A stretch of 64,000 bases of DNA from Flavobacterium endophyticum (lineage in GTDB: Bacteria > Bacteroidota > Bacteroidia > Flavobacteriales > Flavobacteriaceae), in NCBI RefSeq assembly GCF_003634455.1, contig NZ_RBLC01000005.1:215112-279111 (forward strand), written 5' to 3'. Made by a program: the position numbers and the translations under genes. Of this stretch, positions 50,897-61,127 are shown one piece after another. The notes beneath the pieces were generated by a model, which had not been told where the DNA came from, made no database searches, and saw only the letters and a list, made by a program, of their open reading frames with translations. Numbering within the stretch: position 1 is the stretch's first letter; every line of letters starts with the position of its first letter.

Positions 50897-51289
50897 ATGA
50901 ATTTAGAAAGTCCAAAAGTAAGCGTACAAAAGTCGGCTCAATATTTATTTGACCAGCTGACAGACGTAAAGAATTTTGAAAAATTGATGCCCGACAATAT
51001 TGCCAAATTTGAGGTTACGGGCGAAGATGCTTTTATTTTTGGATTAAAAGGAATGCCAGAAATCAAATTAAAGATGAAAGACAAAACAGCTCCTACAAAA
51101 GTAGTTTTAGGTGCTGCAAGCGACAAGCTTCCTTTTACTCTGACTGGAAATATTACTCCGACATCAGACGATTCAAGCGATGTACAGCTTCATTTTGAAG
51201 GTGAATTCAATGCCATGATGGCCATGATGGTAAAAGGCCCGATAAGCAAGTTTATAGAGACTTTGGCAGGAAATATGCACAAGCTATAA
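50897..51289 (+). CDS. SRPBCC (START-like) family protein
   Basis: A 130-residue protein with a predicted helix-grip fold (SVQKSAQYLFDQLTDVKNFEKLMPDNI at the start, GPISKFIETLAGNMHKL helix at the end). Such proteins bind hydrophobic ligands. It follows pyrE by 17 bases and is presumably co-transcribed. The function is unknown. Confidence 0.8.
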   Translation: MNLESPKVSVQKSAQYLFDQLTDVKNFEKLMPDNIAKFEVTGEDAFIFGLKGMPEIKLKMKDKTAPTKVVLGAASDKLPFTLTGNITPTSDDSSDVQLHFEGEFNAMMAMMVKGPISKFIETLAGNMHKL

Positions 51290-51311
51290 CTAAAAGATTA
51301 AAATACATTAG

Positions 51312-51343
51312 AGCCTTTCAGCAATCAAACTGGAAGGCTTTTT
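51312..51343. terminator. Bidirectional terminator
   Basis: AGCCTTTCAG (51312-51321) pairs with CTGGAAGGCT (51330-51339) with one wobble, followed by T-run. It lies between convergent genes ending at 51289 and 51343. Confidence 0.8.
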
Positions 51344-52074
51344 TAATACAGCATCTTGATTTCTTTTATTTCATACGATTCAACAGAATCGTCTTCCAGA
51401 ACTAATTGCAACTTTCCTGATTGGTCAACGCCACTGATAATGCCCATAAACTTATTTCCTTTCAAGTTTTCAAAAGGCATCGGAATTCCTTTTTTGTAAA
51501 GGCAGGAATGGTATTTCTGCCAAAGCGAATCTGTATTTTTATTTAGGATTAAAGAAACATTACGCGTCAGGCATTCGACAATCGAAATTAGCACCGCTTC
51601 TTTATTGATCTCTCGTTTTAGCAAAATAGACAAAGAAGAAGCCTTCGGAAGATTTTCAAAGTTCTGCTGGTTTACATTTATCCCAATACCAATAATCGAA
51701 AATATCTCTCCGTCACTTTTCAAACTGTTCTCGATCAATATGCCACCTATTTTTTTTCCTCCTGCCAAAATGTCGTTAGGCCATTTTATGGCGAGTTCTT
51801 TAATTTCAAGAAAAGATAAGGCTTCGATTATGCTTACTGCAACAGCAACATTCAGATGAAAAATATGGTTGACTTCTAATAGCAAATCCTTAACCAAAAC
51901 ACTAAAAGTCAAGTTTTTACCAGCCTGAACACTCCATTTCGAACCCATCTGCCCTTTACCATCTGTTTGATTTTCAGCAGTAACAATAGTAAAGTTCTCT
52001 ACAAATTGTCGTTGCAATAATCCTTTAAGATAATCGTTGGTTGAGTTAATGGCATCGAGTTTGATGATGTTCAT
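51343..52074 (-). CDS. birA: Biotin--[acetyl-CoA-carboxylase] ligase
   Basis: A 243-residue enzyme that attaches biotin to carboxyl carrier protein. It has the ligase domain INSTNDYLKG, TDGKGQMGSKWSVQAGKNLTFS (biotinyl-AMP loop, where GRG/R of E. coli is replaced by GKGQMG) and KWPNDILAGGKKIGGILIE. The N-terminal DNA-binding HTH of E. coli BirA is absent, so it should not be a repressor. Confidence 0.93.
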   Translation of the reverse strand: MNIIKLDAINSTNDYLKGLLQRQFVENFTIVTAENQTDGKGQMGSKWSVQAGKNLTFSVLVKDLLLEVNHIFHLNVAVAVSIIEALSFLEIKELAIKWPNDILAGGKKIGGILIENSLKSDGEIFSIIGIGINVNQQNFENLPKASSLSILLKREINKEAVLISIVECLTRNVSLILNKNTDSLWQKYHSCLYKKGIPMPFENLKGNKFMGIISGVDQSGKLQLVLEDDSVESYEIKEIKMLY

Positions 52075-52116
52075 AGAAAATAATTGAAGTTATCTTTTTA
52101 ATCTTATGTTAAGGTT

Positions 52117-52146
52117 CAAAAATAAAGACAAAAAATGATAACTTTG
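52117..52146. promoter_or_regulatory. Divergent -7 boxes for birA and rsfS
   Basis: The minus strand reads TATTTTTG at 52117-52124 (birA ATG at 52074) and the plus strand TAACTTTG at 52139-52146 (rsfS ATG at 52167). Both match TAnnTTTG. Confidence 0.55.
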
Positions 52147-52166
52147 CGAAAACATATAAAATTTAA

Positions 52167-52538
52167 ATGGCGAAAAAAAATATAAGCAATGATGATTTGT
52201 TGGCCAACATCATCAAAGGAATTGAAGAAGTAAAAGGTAATGATATTGATATTTTAGATTTAAGAGCAATCGACAACACCGTTTGTGATTATTTTGTAAT
52301 CTGCAACGGTACTTCAAATACTCAAGTTAACTCCATCGTTAACTCGGTTCAAAAAACAGTTTCCAAAGAATTAAAAGACAAGCCTTGGCACGTTGAAGGT
52401 ACTGAAAACGGCGAATGGGTGTTGATGGATTATGTAAACATTGTAGTTCACGTTTTCCAGAAACACATCCGCGAGTACTACAACATAGAAAGCTTGTGGG
52501 GTGATGCTAAAATCACTACAATCCAAAACAAATACTAA
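52167..52538 (+). CDS. rsfS: Ribosome silencing factor RsfS
   Basis: A 123-residue protein of the RsfS/Iojap family. The motifs are DLRAIDNTVCDYFVICNGTSNTQV and PWHVEGTENGEWVLMDYVNIVVHVFQ. It binds ribosomal protein L14 (uL14) and blocks subunit joining under poor growth. It is followed by ftsH after 12 bases, a gene order well known from Bacteroidota. Confidence 0.95.
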   Translation: MAKKNISNDDLLANIIKGIEEVKGNDIDILDLRAIDNTVCDYFVICNGTSNTQVNSIVNSVQKTVSKELKDKPWHVEGTENGEWVLMDYVNIVVHVFQKHIREYYNIESLWGDAKITTIQNKY

Positions 52539-52550
52539 AGAAAGACAGCA

Positions 52551-54491
52551 ATGGCTAAAGATAACAATACAAATCCTAATCCGAAAAAATTCAGGTTAAG
52601 TCCATGGTGGATTTATGGTGGCTTGATTTTGTTTTTCCTTATCTTAAACTGGGCTTCAGGCGGCTCAAAATGGGGAGAAACAAGCAAAGCATCCGCATCT
52701 GATTTTAACAAGCTGCTCGAAAAAGGGCAAATTGAAAAAGTCGTAGTCTACAATAAAAACGAGGCTGAAATTTTCCTGAACAAAACCGGATTGGCCGACC
52801 CCGTAAATAAAAATGTAACCAAAGATATTTTTGACAAGCCAAACCCAGGCCCTCACTATATTCTTGACAATATCGGTAACGACGAGCTATTCCAAAAAAA
52901 GCTTGAAACAGCACAATTAGAAGGAAAATTAAAAGACTATAACTTCTTGCCAAAAAGCAATTGGGGCGAAATATTCATAACCCTTCTGCCAATCTTGATC
53001 ATTGTTGGAATCTGGCTTTTCATCATGAGAAGAATGTCTGGCGGATCAGCTGGCGGCGGCGGCGGACAGATTTTCAATATCGGAAAATCAAAAGCAAAAC
53101 TGTTTGATGAGAAAACCGATGTGAAAGTTACATTCAAAGATGTGGCTGGACTTGAAGGTGCAAAAGAAGAAGTTCAAGAAATCGTTGAATTCTTGAAAAA
53201 CCCAGAAAAATATACTAATCTTGGAGGAAAGATTCCAAAAGGCGCCCTTTTGGTTGGACCTCCTGGAACAGGAAAAACATTATTGGCAAAAGCCGTAGCC
53301 GGCGAAGCCAGAGTACCTTTCTTTTCACTATCAGGTTCTGATTTCGTTGAAATGTTCGTGGGTGTTGGGGCTTCTCGTGTAAGAGATTTGTTCAAGCAAG
53401 CCAAAGAGAAATCACCTGCCATCATTTTCATCGATGAGATTGATGCTGTGGGACGTGCAAGAGGAAAAAATAACATGTCAGGCTCAAACGACGAGCGCGA
53501 AAACACATTAAACCAACTGCTTACAGAAATGGACGGCTTTGGTACCAATACCAACGTAATCGTTTTGGCCGCGACTAACAGAGCTGATGTTTTAGACAAA
53601 GCATTGATGAGAGCTGGTCGTTTTGACAGACAGATCTATGTTGATTTGCCGGACATCAGAGAACGTAAAGAAATTTTTGAAGTACATTTAGCTCCTTTGA
53701 AAAAAGTAGAAGGATTAGATACCAACTTTTTAGCAAAACAAACTCCAGGATTTTCTGGTGCTGATATTGCGAATGTTTGTAACGAAGCGGCCTTAATTGC
53801 TGCTAGAAAAGACAAAAAGGCAGTAGACAAGCAAGATTTCCTAGATGCTGTCGATAGAATCATCGGAGGTCTTGAAAAGAAAAACAAAATCATCACGCCA
53901 GAAGAAAAAAGAGCCATTGCCATCCACGAAGCCGGGCACGCGACTGTTAGCTGGATGGTAGAGCATGCTGCTCCGCTTATCAAGGTAACGATTGTTCCAA
54001 GAGGGCAAAGCTTAGGTGCTGCATGGTATCTTCCAGAAGAAAGACAGATTGTAAGAACTGACCAAATGCTGGATGAAATGTGTGCTACTATGGGCGGACG
54101 TGCTGCAGAAAAGGTAACGTTTAACCGAATTTCGACAGGAGCATTGAGCGATCTTGAAAAAGTGACCAAGCAAGCAAGAGCAATGGTTACGATTTATGGC
54201 TTGAACGATAAATTAGGAAACATCACCTATTACGATTCCTCTGGACAAAGCGAATATAACTTCTCAAAACCTTATTCTGAAGACACTGCGAAGGTAATCG
54301 ACGAGGAAATTTCAGAATTAATAGAAGGCCAATACCAAAGAGCTATCAAGATTCTTGAGGAAAATAAGGACAAACTAAACCAGTTGGCCGATATTCTGAT
54401 CGAAAAAGAAGTTATTTTCAAAGACGACTTAGAAGCTATTTTCGGGAAACGTGCTTTTGGTGAAGCAGTTGAAGAAGTCTTCGAAGAGTAA
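52551..54491 (+). CDS. ftsH: ATP-dependent zinc metalloprotease FtsH
   Basis: A 646-residue membrane protease. Two transmembrane segments ([37 protein letters not shown]) flank a periplasmic domain. The AAA domain has Walker A GPPGTGKT (about residue 236), Walker B IIFIDEID and the SRH arginine finger. The zinc site is HEAGH (about residue 459). FtsH degrades misfolded membrane proteins. It lies just after rsfS and is closed by a strong terminator. Confidence 0.97.
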   Translation: MAKDNNTNPNPKKFRLSPWWIYGGLILFFLILNWASGGSKWGETSKASASDFNKLLEKGQIEKVVVYNKNEAEIFLNKTGLADPVNKNVTKDIFDKPNPGPHYILDNIGNDELFQKKLETAQLEGKLKDYNFLPKSNWGEIFITLLPILIIVGIWLFIMRRMSGGSAGGGGGQIFNIGKSKAKLFDEKTDVKVTFKDVAGLEGAKEEVQEIVEFLKNPEKYTNLGGKIPKGALLVGPPGTGKTLLAKAVAGEARVPFFSLSGSDFVEMFVGVGASRVRDLFKQAKEKSPAIIFIDEIDAVGRARGKNNMSGSNDERENTLNQLLTEMDGFGTNTNVIVLAATNRADVLDKALMRAGRFDRQIYVDLPDIRERKEIFEVHLAPLKKVEGLDTNFLAKQTPGFSGADIANVCNEAALIAARKDKKAVDKQDFLDAVDRIIGGLEKKNKIITPEEKRAIAIHEAGHATVSWMVEHAAPLIKVTIVPRGQSLGAAWYLPEERQIVRTDQMLDEMCATMGGRAAEKVTFNRISTGALSDLEKVTKQARAMVTIYGLNDKLGNITYYDSSGQSEYNFSKPYSEDTAKVIDEEISELIEGQYQRAIKILEENKDKLNQLADILIEKEVIFKDDLEAIFGKRAFGEAVEEVFEE

Positions 54492-54515
54492 ATCTGATTT
54501 TTTAAGAAATTTTAC

Positions 54516-54557
54516 AAAAATCTTAATTCAAAAGCAGTTTTGAATTAAGATTTTTTT
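54516..54557 (+). terminator. Terminator of rsfS-ftsH
   Basis: AAAAATCTTAATTCAAAA (54516-54533) pairs perfectly with the 18 bases at 54538-54555 across loop GCAG, ending in T residues. Confidence 0.9.
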
Positions 54558-54564
54558 ATCTTTG
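54557..54564 (+). promoter_or_regulatory. -7 box of LUD-cdsA-psd operon (TATCTTTG)
   Basis: TATCTTTG matches TAnnTTTG. It begins where the ftsH terminator ends and lies 39 bases before the ATG at 54603. Confidence 0.55.
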
Positions 54565-54602
54565 ATTGTTTTGAAATTGCAAACAAAGAATTTGACCAAT
54601 TT

Positions 54603-55202
54603 ATGAGTCTCTTTAAAAAACTTTTTGGCGCTGGCGAATCTTCTGACGAGGATAAAGATGGCAACTTAAGTCCATTCAACCCTGAAACTGTTATTCCGGC
54701 GGATGAATTATTTACGCTCAACTTCAAAAAAAACGGAGGTAAATTCTTGTATTGCGAAAACCTTGAAGAAGCAAAAGAACACTTCGAACATATTCTTGAA
54801 GAAAACGACTGGTTTGAATCAGAAGCTCTTTGTTTCGAACCTAAGCTTTTCAGCCTTTTGGAAGAAAACAAACTTGATTATATAAAGCCTACTAATCCTA
54901 AATTTCTTTTGGCAAGCTGCGAGAATCTTATTGCCGATGAAGGCTCTGTCCTATTTTCATCCAATCAGATCAAGCAATACAAGCCAAATGAACTTCCGGC
55001 CAACATCGTAATCCTTGCAACGACAAGTCAGATTTTGGAAAGCAAAAGCGATGGGCTTCGTGAAATCAAGAAAAAATACGAAAAGGACTACCCTACCAAT
55101 ATTACCACAATAAAATATTTCGAAAAAGCAAAGGACGAAGATTTCCTGCAATACGGAAGTGTTGCCAAGAATCTGTACCTCCTGCTTTTAGAAGACCTTT
55201 AA
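54603..55202 (+). CDS. LUD domain protein (LutC/YkgG-like)
   Basis: A 199-residue protein of the LUD family (related to lactate-use protein LutC). It shows ALCFEPKLFSLLEEN, FLLASCENLIADEGSVLFSSNQI and NIVILATTSQILESK. It has no Fe-S cysteine motif and no lutA/lutB partner nearby. It starts an apparent operon with cdsA (1-base gap), psd, the acyl-CoA-binding protein and a superoxide dismutase. Its role is unclear. Confidence 0.82.
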   Translation: MSLFKKLFGAGESSDEDKDGNLSPFNPETVIPADELFTLNFKKNGGKFLYCENLEEAKEHFEHILEENDWFESEALCFEPKLFSLLEENKLDYIKPTNPKFLLASCENLIADEGSVLFSSNQIKQYKPNELPANIVILATTSQILESKSDGLREIKKKYEKDYPTNITTIKYFEKAKDEDFLQYGSVAKNLYLLLLEDL

Positions 55203-55203
55203 A

Positions 55204-56007
55204 ATGCGTGAAACCCTAACGAGATCATTATCTGGCCTAGTCTATATTCTTTTATTAATTGGGGCAACGCTTTATTCCCTTGACAGTTTTCTTCTGCTTT
55301 TTGGATTATTCTTAGTGGTCTGTACTGCAGAATTTTGCGACTTGGTTAATCTAAAAAAACCTATTCTTATAGTTCTCGCTGTCGGAGGCTATGTCTTATT
55401 TTCTTATTTCAATACATTCAATACTACTAATGACTGGCTATTGGTTGGAGCGACATTATTCGTTTCCATCAAGCTTATTATATTTCTATTCAGCGAAAAA
55501 CGCCAAAAAGTAGACAAGCAATCCAAGTATGTCTATCTTATCGGTTATATTGTACTTCCTTTTATCATCCTGACGAAAATTCCTTTTGAATCGACCGTTT
55601 TCAATCCAAAAATCCTGATTGGAATTTTTATTCTTATCTGGACAAACGATACCTTCGCCTATATTGTTGGGAAATCCATCGGAAAGAGAAAATTATATGA
55701 AAAAATCTCTCCTAAAAAAACCATTGAAGGCTTTTTGGGAGGATTAATTTTCGCCGTGATTTCTAGTGTTTTTATTGCTCTCTATTTTATAGGACAGCCC
55801 GTATATATATGGATTATCCTCGCTTTGATTTCGGGAATTTTTGGCACCATAGGCGATTTGATCGAATCCAAATTCAAAAGAATTGCTGGCGTCAAAGACA
55901 GCGGAAAGATAATGCCTGGCCATGGAGGCATACTAGATCGGCTAGATAGTATTATATTTGTATCACCATTTATTTTTTTGTTTTATCAAATTTTAAATTA
56001 TGCTTAA
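55204..56007 (+). CDS. cdsA: Phosphatidate cytidylyltransferase
   Basis: A 267-residue polytopic membrane enzyme making CDP-diacylglycerol. The signature is LIESKFKRIAGVKDSGKIMPGHGGILDRLDS, which includes the CTP-transferase motif, and there are about seven transmembrane helices. Its end overlaps psd by 8 bases, so phospholipid genes are translationally coupled. Confidence 0.95.
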   Translation: MRETLTRSLSGLVYILLLIGATLYSLDSFLLLFGLFLVVCTAEFCDLVNLKKPILIVLAVGGYVLFSYFNTFNTTNDWLLVGATLFVSIKLIIFLFSEKRQKVDKQSKYVYLIGYIVLPFIILTKIPFESTVFNPKILIGIFILIWTNDTFAYIVGKSIGKRKLYEKISPKKTIEGFLGGLIFAVISSVFIALYFIGQPVYIWIILALISGIFGTIGDLIESKFKRIAGVKDSGKIMPGHGGILDRLDSIIFVSPFIFLFYQILNYA

Positions 56008-56659
56008 ATTTCATAAAGAAGGAGCCAAAATTATCCTAATTACTTGTGCAGTAGTCGTTGCAATCGTATTGTTAACCGATTCATGGATTGCAAATTTCTG
56101 GCTTCTAAAAACGATTCAGATTATCTCGCTATTATTTCTTATATTAGTACTACAGTTCTTTAGAAATCCGAAAAGATATACGCAGCTTAACGAAAGCCAG
56201 ATAATTGCACCTGTAGACGGAAAAGTGGTCGTGATTGAAGAAGTGTATGAAAGCGAGTATTTCAAAGACAAAAGGCTTATGGTTTCAATTTTCATGTCGC
56301 CGATTAACGTGCACGTAACACGCTATGCAATGAGCGGAATCATAAAATTCAGCAAATACCATCCTGGAAAATATCTTGTAGCATGGCATCCAAAAGCAAG
56401 CGAAGAAAACGAAAGAACGACAGTTGTTATTGAAAACCCAACTTTTGGAGAAATCTTATACCGTCAGATTGCCGGAGCTTTGGCAAGAAGAATTGTCAAT
56501 TATGCTAGCGAAGGAATGCAGGTAGTACAAGGCGAAGATGCTGGATTTATAAAATTTGGATCAAGAGTAGATTTATACTTGCCTTTAGGAACAGAAATTA
56601 ACGTAAAGCTTAATCAAAAAGCAGTCGGAGGTATAACAGTAATTGCATCAAGATCTTAA
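56000..56659 (+). CDS. psd: Phosphatidylserine decarboxylase family protein
   Basis: A 219-residue enzyme of the short (archaeal-like) Psd group. Two N-terminal hydrophobic stretches are followed by the decarboxylase domain (APVDGKVVVIEEV, FMSPINVHVTRYAMSG, RQIAGALARRIV). The self-cleavage site giving the pyruvoyl group is the Gly-Ser of KFGSRVDLYLP. It makes phosphatidylethanolamine. It overlaps cdsA and abuts the acyl-CoA-binding protein gene. Confidence 0.94.
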   Translation: MLKFHKEGAKIILITCAVVVAIVLLTDSWIANFWLLKTIQIISLLFLILVLQFFRNPKRYTQLNESQIIAPVDGKVVVIEEVYESEYFKDKRLMVSIFMSPINVHVTRYAMSGIIKFSKYHPGKYLVAWHPKASEENERTTVVIENPTFGEILYRQIAGALARRIVNYASEGMQVVQGEDAGFIKFGSRVDLYLPLGTEINVKLNQKAVGGITVIASRS

Positions 56660-56925
56660 TGTCAGAAAAGGATTTAGATACTCAATTCGAGGAAGCTTAT
56701 GAATTAGCTTCAAACATGACAGAAGCTCTACCGCAAGATGTCATGCTACGGATTTATGCCTATTACAAACAGGCAACACAAGGAACTGCCAAGTCGAAAA
56801 GAATTTCAAGCGTAGATTTAAGAGATGCTTTTAAAACAAATGCTTGGATGCAGATCAGCCATCTATCAAGCGATGAGGCCAAACGACTTTATATCGAAAC
56901 AATTAATTCACTTATTAAAAAATAA
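56659..56925 (+). CDS. Acyl-CoA-binding protein
   Basis: An 88-residue four-helix ACBP. Typical motifs are LDTQFEEAYELASNMTEALPQDVMLRIYAYYKQATQGTA and DAFKTNAWMQI. It buffers long-chain acyl-CoA esters. Its start overlaps the psd stop, placing it in the phospholipid operon. ACBPs are uncommon in bacteria outside Bacteroidota and a few other groups. Confidence 0.92.
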   Translation: MSEKDLDTQFEEAYELASNMTEALPQDVMLRIYAYYKQATQGTAKSKRISSVDLRDAFKTNAWMQISHLSSDEAKRLYIETINSLIKK

Positions 56926-56928
56926 TTT

Positions 56929-57714
56929 ATGAAAAAAACACAGTTATTTATTTCAAGCCTAGTGTTGGCATTCGTACTGCAATCTTGCAACAAAGAAAAA
57001 AAGCTAGATGAAGTTCAAGTACCACTTCCAACAACAGAAGAAAAAGCACCAATGGGCAATCCTGACGATGTAGCCGCTGAGCCAGGAGCTTTTAAAATGA
57101 TGAAGCTTCCGTATGCTTATGATGCTTTAGAGCCTCATATCGACGCTAAGACGGTTGAAATTCACTATTCTAAGCATCATGTCGGATATGTAAACAATCT
57201 GAACAAGGCTATCGCTGGAACAGAATTGGAAAAACAGACAATCGAAGAAATACTTTCAAAACTAGATCTGGAAAATAAGGTAGTTCGTAATAATGCGGGC
57301 GGTTACTATAACCATAATCTGTATTGGGAAATCATGGCACCTAAAAAAGGTGGCGAGCCTACTGGAGCTCTTGCGGAAGCAATCAATAAAGATTTCGGTT
57401 CATTTGAGACTTTCAAAACACAACTGACTGAAGCTGCAACAAAACAATTTGGTTCAGGATGGGCTTGGCTAGTAGTTGACAAAACAGGGAAACTTGTAGT
57501 TGGAAGTACGCCGAACCAAGACAATCCTTTAATGCCTAATATGTCAATTTCTGGAACTCCTATTTTAGGATTGGATGTTTGGGAGCATGCGTATTATCTA
57601 AAATACCAAAATAAAAGGCCAGACTATATTACGGCTTTTTTCAACCTGATCAATTGGGATGCGGTTGCTAAAAAATACGAAGCTGCAAAAACACCAGTTC
57701 CTGCTGTTAAATAA
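56929..57714 (+). CDS. Superoxide dismutase (Mn/Fe), lipoprotein
   Basis: A 261-residue SOD with a lipoprotein signal (lipobox FVLQSC, Cys at about residue 21) and a ~40-residue linker before the SOD domain. Metal ligands are His in SKHHVGYV, His in [10 protein letters not shown], Asp and His in [11 protein letters not shown]. The Gln in TPNQDNP is the Mn-type marker, but metal choice is uncertain. Export to the envelope is unusual for a Mn/Fe SOD. It follows the acyl-CoA-binding gene by 3 bases and ends at a terminator. Confidence 0.92.
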   Translation: MKKTQLFISSLVLAFVLQSCNKEKKLDEVQVPLPTTEEKAPMGNPDDVAAEPGAFKMMKLPYAYDALEPHIDAKTVEIHYSKHHVGYVNNLNKAIAGTELEKQTIEEILSKLDLENKVVRNNAGGYYNHNLYWEIMAPKKGGEPTGALAEAINKDFGSFETFKTQLTEAATKQFGSGWAWLVVDKTGKLVVGSTPNQDNPLMPNMSISGTPILGLDVWEHAYYLKYQNKRPDYITAFFNLINWDAVAKKYEAAKTPVPAVK

Positions 57715-57732
57715 GTAGCATCATAAGAAAAG

Positions 57733-57758
57733 AAAAGCCCCGAATATTCGGGGCTTTT
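57733..57758. terminator. Bidirectional terminator
   Basis: AAAAGCCCCGAA (57733-57744) pairs with TTCGGGGCTTTT (57747-57758) between sod (+) and valS (-). Confidence 0.9.
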
Positions 57759-57778
57759 TTATTAGCACAATATGCAAA

Positions 57779-60412
57779 TTATTTTAAGCTAGCCAAACTT
57801 TGCTCTATTGTAGCAATCTTTGACAAGGCATCGGCTTCTTTCTTTCTCTCGATTTCTAGAACCTTTTCAGGGGCATTGTTGACAAATTTCTCGTTAGACA
57901 ATTTTGCCTGAACCGATTTCAAGAAACCTTGGTTGTATTTTAATTCTTCAGAAAGTTTTGCAATTTCTTCTTCAACATTGATCGCTCCACTAATTGGCAC
58001 AAAATATTCGTTTGATTTTGCACGGAACGTCAAGGCTCCATTTACAGCTTCAGAAACATATTCTAAAGAACTGATATTGCCCAGTTTTGTAATAACAGCA
58101 TCAAAATAAGCCGACGTATTATCATTATTGATGGCTTTCAATTCAATAGCATCCTTAAACGGAATGTTCTTTTCCTTTCTGATGGTTCTTATGCCTGAAA
58201 TAACTTCTGCCGCAAAATCAAAATCAGCTATCAATTTAGCATCGAATGATTTAAGTTCAGGCCAAGTCGAAATAATCAAGGCTTGTTCTGGAGTTCTTTC
58301 TGCTATATGCTGCCAAATTTCTTCGGTCAAGAAAGGCATGAACGGATGCAACAGCTTTAAGTTGCTTTCCAACATTTCGATTGCCTTGTCAAACGTTTTT
58401 TTGTCAATCGGCGCTTGGTAAGTCGGCTTGATCATTTCAAGAAACCAAGAGCAGAAATCGTCCCAAACCAATTTATAGATAGCCATCAAGGCATCTGAAA
58501 TTCTGTATTTTTCAAAATGATCTTCAATTTCGGCTAAAGTCTGTTGCAATTTTGCTTCAAACCATTCTATAGCTACTTTTGAAGATTCTGGTTGCGGAAT
58601 CGTATCGCTTACCTCCCAGCCTTTTATCAATCGGAAAGCGTTCCATATTTTATTCGTAAACGCTTTTCCTTGACTGCACAGTTCTTCATCGAACATAATA
58701 TCGTTTCCTGCAGAAGCGCTCAAAAGTAAGCCCACACGAACTCCGTCAGCACTAAACTTATCAATCAAATCTAACGGATCAGGAGAATTCCCTAAGGACT
58801 TTGACATTTTGCGTCGTTGCTTATCGCGAACCAAGCCTGTCAAATAAACATTAGAAAATGGTTTTTCTCCTGTATATTCATACCCTGCAATAATCATTCT
58901 GGCTACCCAGAAAAACAAGATATCCGGACCTGTAACCAAGTCATTTGTTGGATAATAATACTTGAAATCTTTGTTTTCAGGCTCGATAATACCTCCAAAA
59001 ACGGCCATTGGCCAAAGCCACGCTGAAAACCAAGTATCTAAAGCATCGACATCTTGACGCAAGTCTTCGGCTTTTAGTTCTGTTTTTCCAGTCGCTTTTT
59101 GGGCAAGAACTATTGCATCTTCGATGGTTTCAGCCACAACGAAATCTTCTTTGCCATCGCCATAGAAAAACGCAGGGATTCGGTGTCCCCACCAAAGCTG
59201 ACGAGAGATATTCCAATCGCGGATATTTTCCAACCAATGACGGTACGTATTATCAAAACGCTTTGGATATAATTTGATTTCTTCTGTTTCAAGAACGGCC
59301 TTGATAGCTGGTTTTACCAATTCTTCCATTTTAAGGAACCATTGATCAGATAAACGCGGTTCGATTACAGCCTTTGTTCTTTCAGATGTTCCTACTTTAT
59401 TAAGATGAGTTTCAGTTTTTGCCAAGCTTCCGTTTTCTTCTAGCTCTTTGGCAATTTCCTCACGAACCACAAAACGGTCTTTTCCAGCATAATGCAATCC
59501 GAAAGAGTTTAATGTGGCATCTTCGTTGAAAATATCGATTACTTCAAGATTGTGTTTATCTCCTAAAGTTTTGTCATTCATATCGTGAGCAGGCGTAACT
59601 TTTAAGCAACCTGTTCCAAACTCAACATCAACATATTCATCTTCAATAATAGGAATTATTCTTCCAGCAATTGGAACGATGGCTCTTTTACCTTTTAAAT
59701 GCGAAAAACGTTCGTCATTCGGATTGATACAAATAGCTGTATCTCCAAAAATAGTTTCCGGACGGGTTGTCGCCACTGTCAAGAAATCAGCGCTTCCTTC
59801 AATTTGATATTTAAGAAAGTATAGTTTCCCTTGTCTTTCTTCAAAAATAACTTCTTCGTCAGACAAAGTCGTCTTTGCTTCCGGATCCCAATTGACCATT
59901 CTATAGCCTCGGTAAATCATGCCTTTGTTGTACAAATCAACAAAAGACTTGATTACAGACGCCGACATATCCGGATCCATCGTAAATTTTGTCCTTTCCC
60001 AGTCGCAAGAAGCGCCTAGTTTTTTTAATTGGTCAAGGATAACTCCGCCATATTTATGCGTCCAATCCCAAGCATGTTCCAAAAACTCTTCACGGGACAA
60101 ATCGTTTTTATTGATTCCTTCTGATTTTAATTTTGCTACAACTTTAGCTTCAGTCGCAATCGACGCATGGTCTGTTCCTGGAACCCAGCAAGCATTGAAT
60201 CCTTTTAAACGTGCACGGCGAATTAAAACGTCTTGTATGGTGTTATTCAACATGTGTCCCATGTGCAAGACACCTGTCACGTTTGGTGGCGGAATTGTAA
60301 TTGTATAAGGAGTTCTGTGATCGGGTTGTGAATGAAAATAATTATTTTCCATCCAGTAGCCGTACCATTTTTGCTCTACTGATTTGGCATCGAATTGTGC
60401 TGGAATTGTCAT
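57779..60412 (-). CDS. valS: Valine--tRNA ligase
   Basis: An 877-residue class I aminoacyl-tRNA synthetase. HIGH-like HMGHM is in [14 protein letters not shown] (about residue 50), KMSKS in [15 protein letters not shown] (about residue 533), and the C-terminal coiled coil ends [22 protein letters not shown]. The editing domain is present. A candidate -7 box (60565-60572 on the minus strand) gives a leader of about 145 bases; no T-box is recognisable. Confidence 0.97.
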   Translation of the reverse strand: MTIPAQFDAKSVEQKWYGYWMENNYFHSQPDHRTPYTITIPPPNVTGVLHMGHMLNNTIQDVLIRRARLKGFNACWVPGTDHASIATEAKVVAKLKSEGINKNDLSREEFLEHAWDWTHKYGGVILDQLKKLGASCDWERTKFTMDPDMSASVIKSFVDLYNKGMIYRGYRMVNWDPEAKTTLSDEEVIFEERQGKLYFLKYQIEGSADFLTVATTRPETIFGDTAICINPNDERFSHLKGKRAIVPIAGRIIPIIEDEYVDVEFGTGCLKVTPAHDMNDKTLGDKHNLEVIDIFNEDATLNSFGLHYAGKDRFVVREEIAKELEENGSLAKTETHLNKVGTSERTKAVIEPRLSDQWFLKMEELVKPAIKAVLETEEIKLYPKRFDNTYRHWLENIRDWNISRQLWWGHRIPAFFYGDGKEDFVVAETIEDAIVLAQKATGKTELKAEDLRQDVDALDTWFSAWLWPMAVFGGIIEPENKDFKYYYPTNDLVTGPDILFFWVARMIIAGYEYTGEKPFSNVYLTGLVRDKQRRKMSKSLGNSPDPLDLIDKFSADGVRVGLLLSASAGNDIMFDEELCSQGKAFTNKIWNAFRLIKGWEVSDTIPQPESSKVAIEWFEAKLQQTLAEIEDHFEKYRISDALMAIYKLVWDDFCSWFLEMIKPTYQAPIDKKTFDKAIEMLESNLKLLHPFMPFLTEEIWQHIAERTPEQALIISTWPELKSFDAKLIADFDFAAEVISGIRTIRKEKNIPFKDAIELKAINNDNTSAYFDAVITKLGNISSLEYVSEAVNGALTFRAKSNEYFVPISGAINVEEEIAKLSEELKYNQGFLKSVQAKLSNEKFVNNAPEKVLEIERKKEADALSKIATIEQSLASLK

Positions 60413-60564
60413 ATTTTTTGTCTTCGTTTTTTCTATGTTTATATCTTACCAAAATTTACTTTCTCTGAATGATTTTTACCTTAAGTTATAACAACTAAAA
60501 GCCTTGATCATACGCTTCAAATCCTAAAAACAAACTTGGTATGGATTTTGTAAATCTTGAAGCA

Positions 60565-60572
60565 CAAAAGTA
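60565..60572 (-). promoter_or_regulatory. Candidate -7 box of valS (TACTTTTG)
   Basis: The minus strand reads TACTTTTG, about 150 bases upstream of the valS ATG, implying a long 5' leader. Confidence 0.35.
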
Positions 60573-60662
60573 ATTAAGTATGTGCAGTATAAAAAATTAA
60601 GATTTAATAATTTGCACTTTAATTAAAACTAAGTAATTTTACGAGGATTAACTAAAATTTTT

Positions 60663-61094
60663 ATGATGAAAAAAATACTAAGTTTATTTGCAGTTATGAT
60701 GTTGGGCTTTTCGTCTATGGCACAAACTGGACCAAAAATCGAGTTCAAAGAAGAGACTATTGATTACGGAACTGTTACGAAAGGTGAAGATTCAGGATTG
60801 AGAGTTTTTGAATTTAAAAATATTGGAGACTCGCCTCTAGTTATTTCTGATGTTAAATCATCATGCGGGTGTACTGTTCCAACAAAACCAAAAGAACCGA
60901 TCATGCCAGGAAAAACAGGTACGATTGAAGTACAATATAATATGAATCCAGGCCCTATCAGCAAAACTATTACAGTACAATCTAATGCTGTAAATAAAGA
61001 TAGCGGCATCATTCCTTTGCGAATAAAAGGCAATGTAATTGTCAAAGAAGAAATAAATTTGATGGAGAAAAAGAAATCACTTCCTAGTTCATAA
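60663..61094 (+). CDS. DUF1573 family secreted protein
   Basis: A 143-residue protein with a signal peptide (KKILSLFAVMMLGFSSMAQ). The DUF1573 Ig-like fold is EFKEETIDYGTVTKGEDSGLRVFEFKNIGDSPLVISDVKSSCGCTVPTKPKEPIMPGKTGTI. The CGC pair is a family hallmark. Its function is unknown. Two consecutive ATG codons start the gene. It lies upstream of a convergent aspartyl protease gene. Confidence 0.9.
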   Translation: MMKKILSLFAVMMLGFSSMAQTGPKIEFKEETIDYGTVTKGEDSGLRVFEFKNIGDSPLVISDVKSSCGCTVPTKPKEPIMPGKTGTIEVQYNMNPGPISKTITVQSNAVNKDSGIIPLRIKGNVIVKEEINLMEKKKSLPSS

Positions 61095-61097
61095 ATA

Positions 61098-61127
61098 AAA
61101 AAATCCTGCCAATTGGCGGGATTTTTT
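61098..61127. terminator. Terminator between DUF1573 and protease genes
   Basis: AAATCCTGCC pairs with GGCGGGATTT (with one wobble) about 61098-61127, in the gap between the DUF1573 stop and the convergent gene, which it slightly overlaps. Confidence 0.7.

Noticed and set aside
53174..54169. Long minus-strand ORFs within ftsH
   Set aside because: ftsH on the plus strand is unambiguous; the antisense frames carry no domain.
60413..60564. T-box or other riboswitch in the valS leader
   Set aside because: No T-box core or specifier stem is recognisable, and T-box elements are not typical of Bacteroidota.
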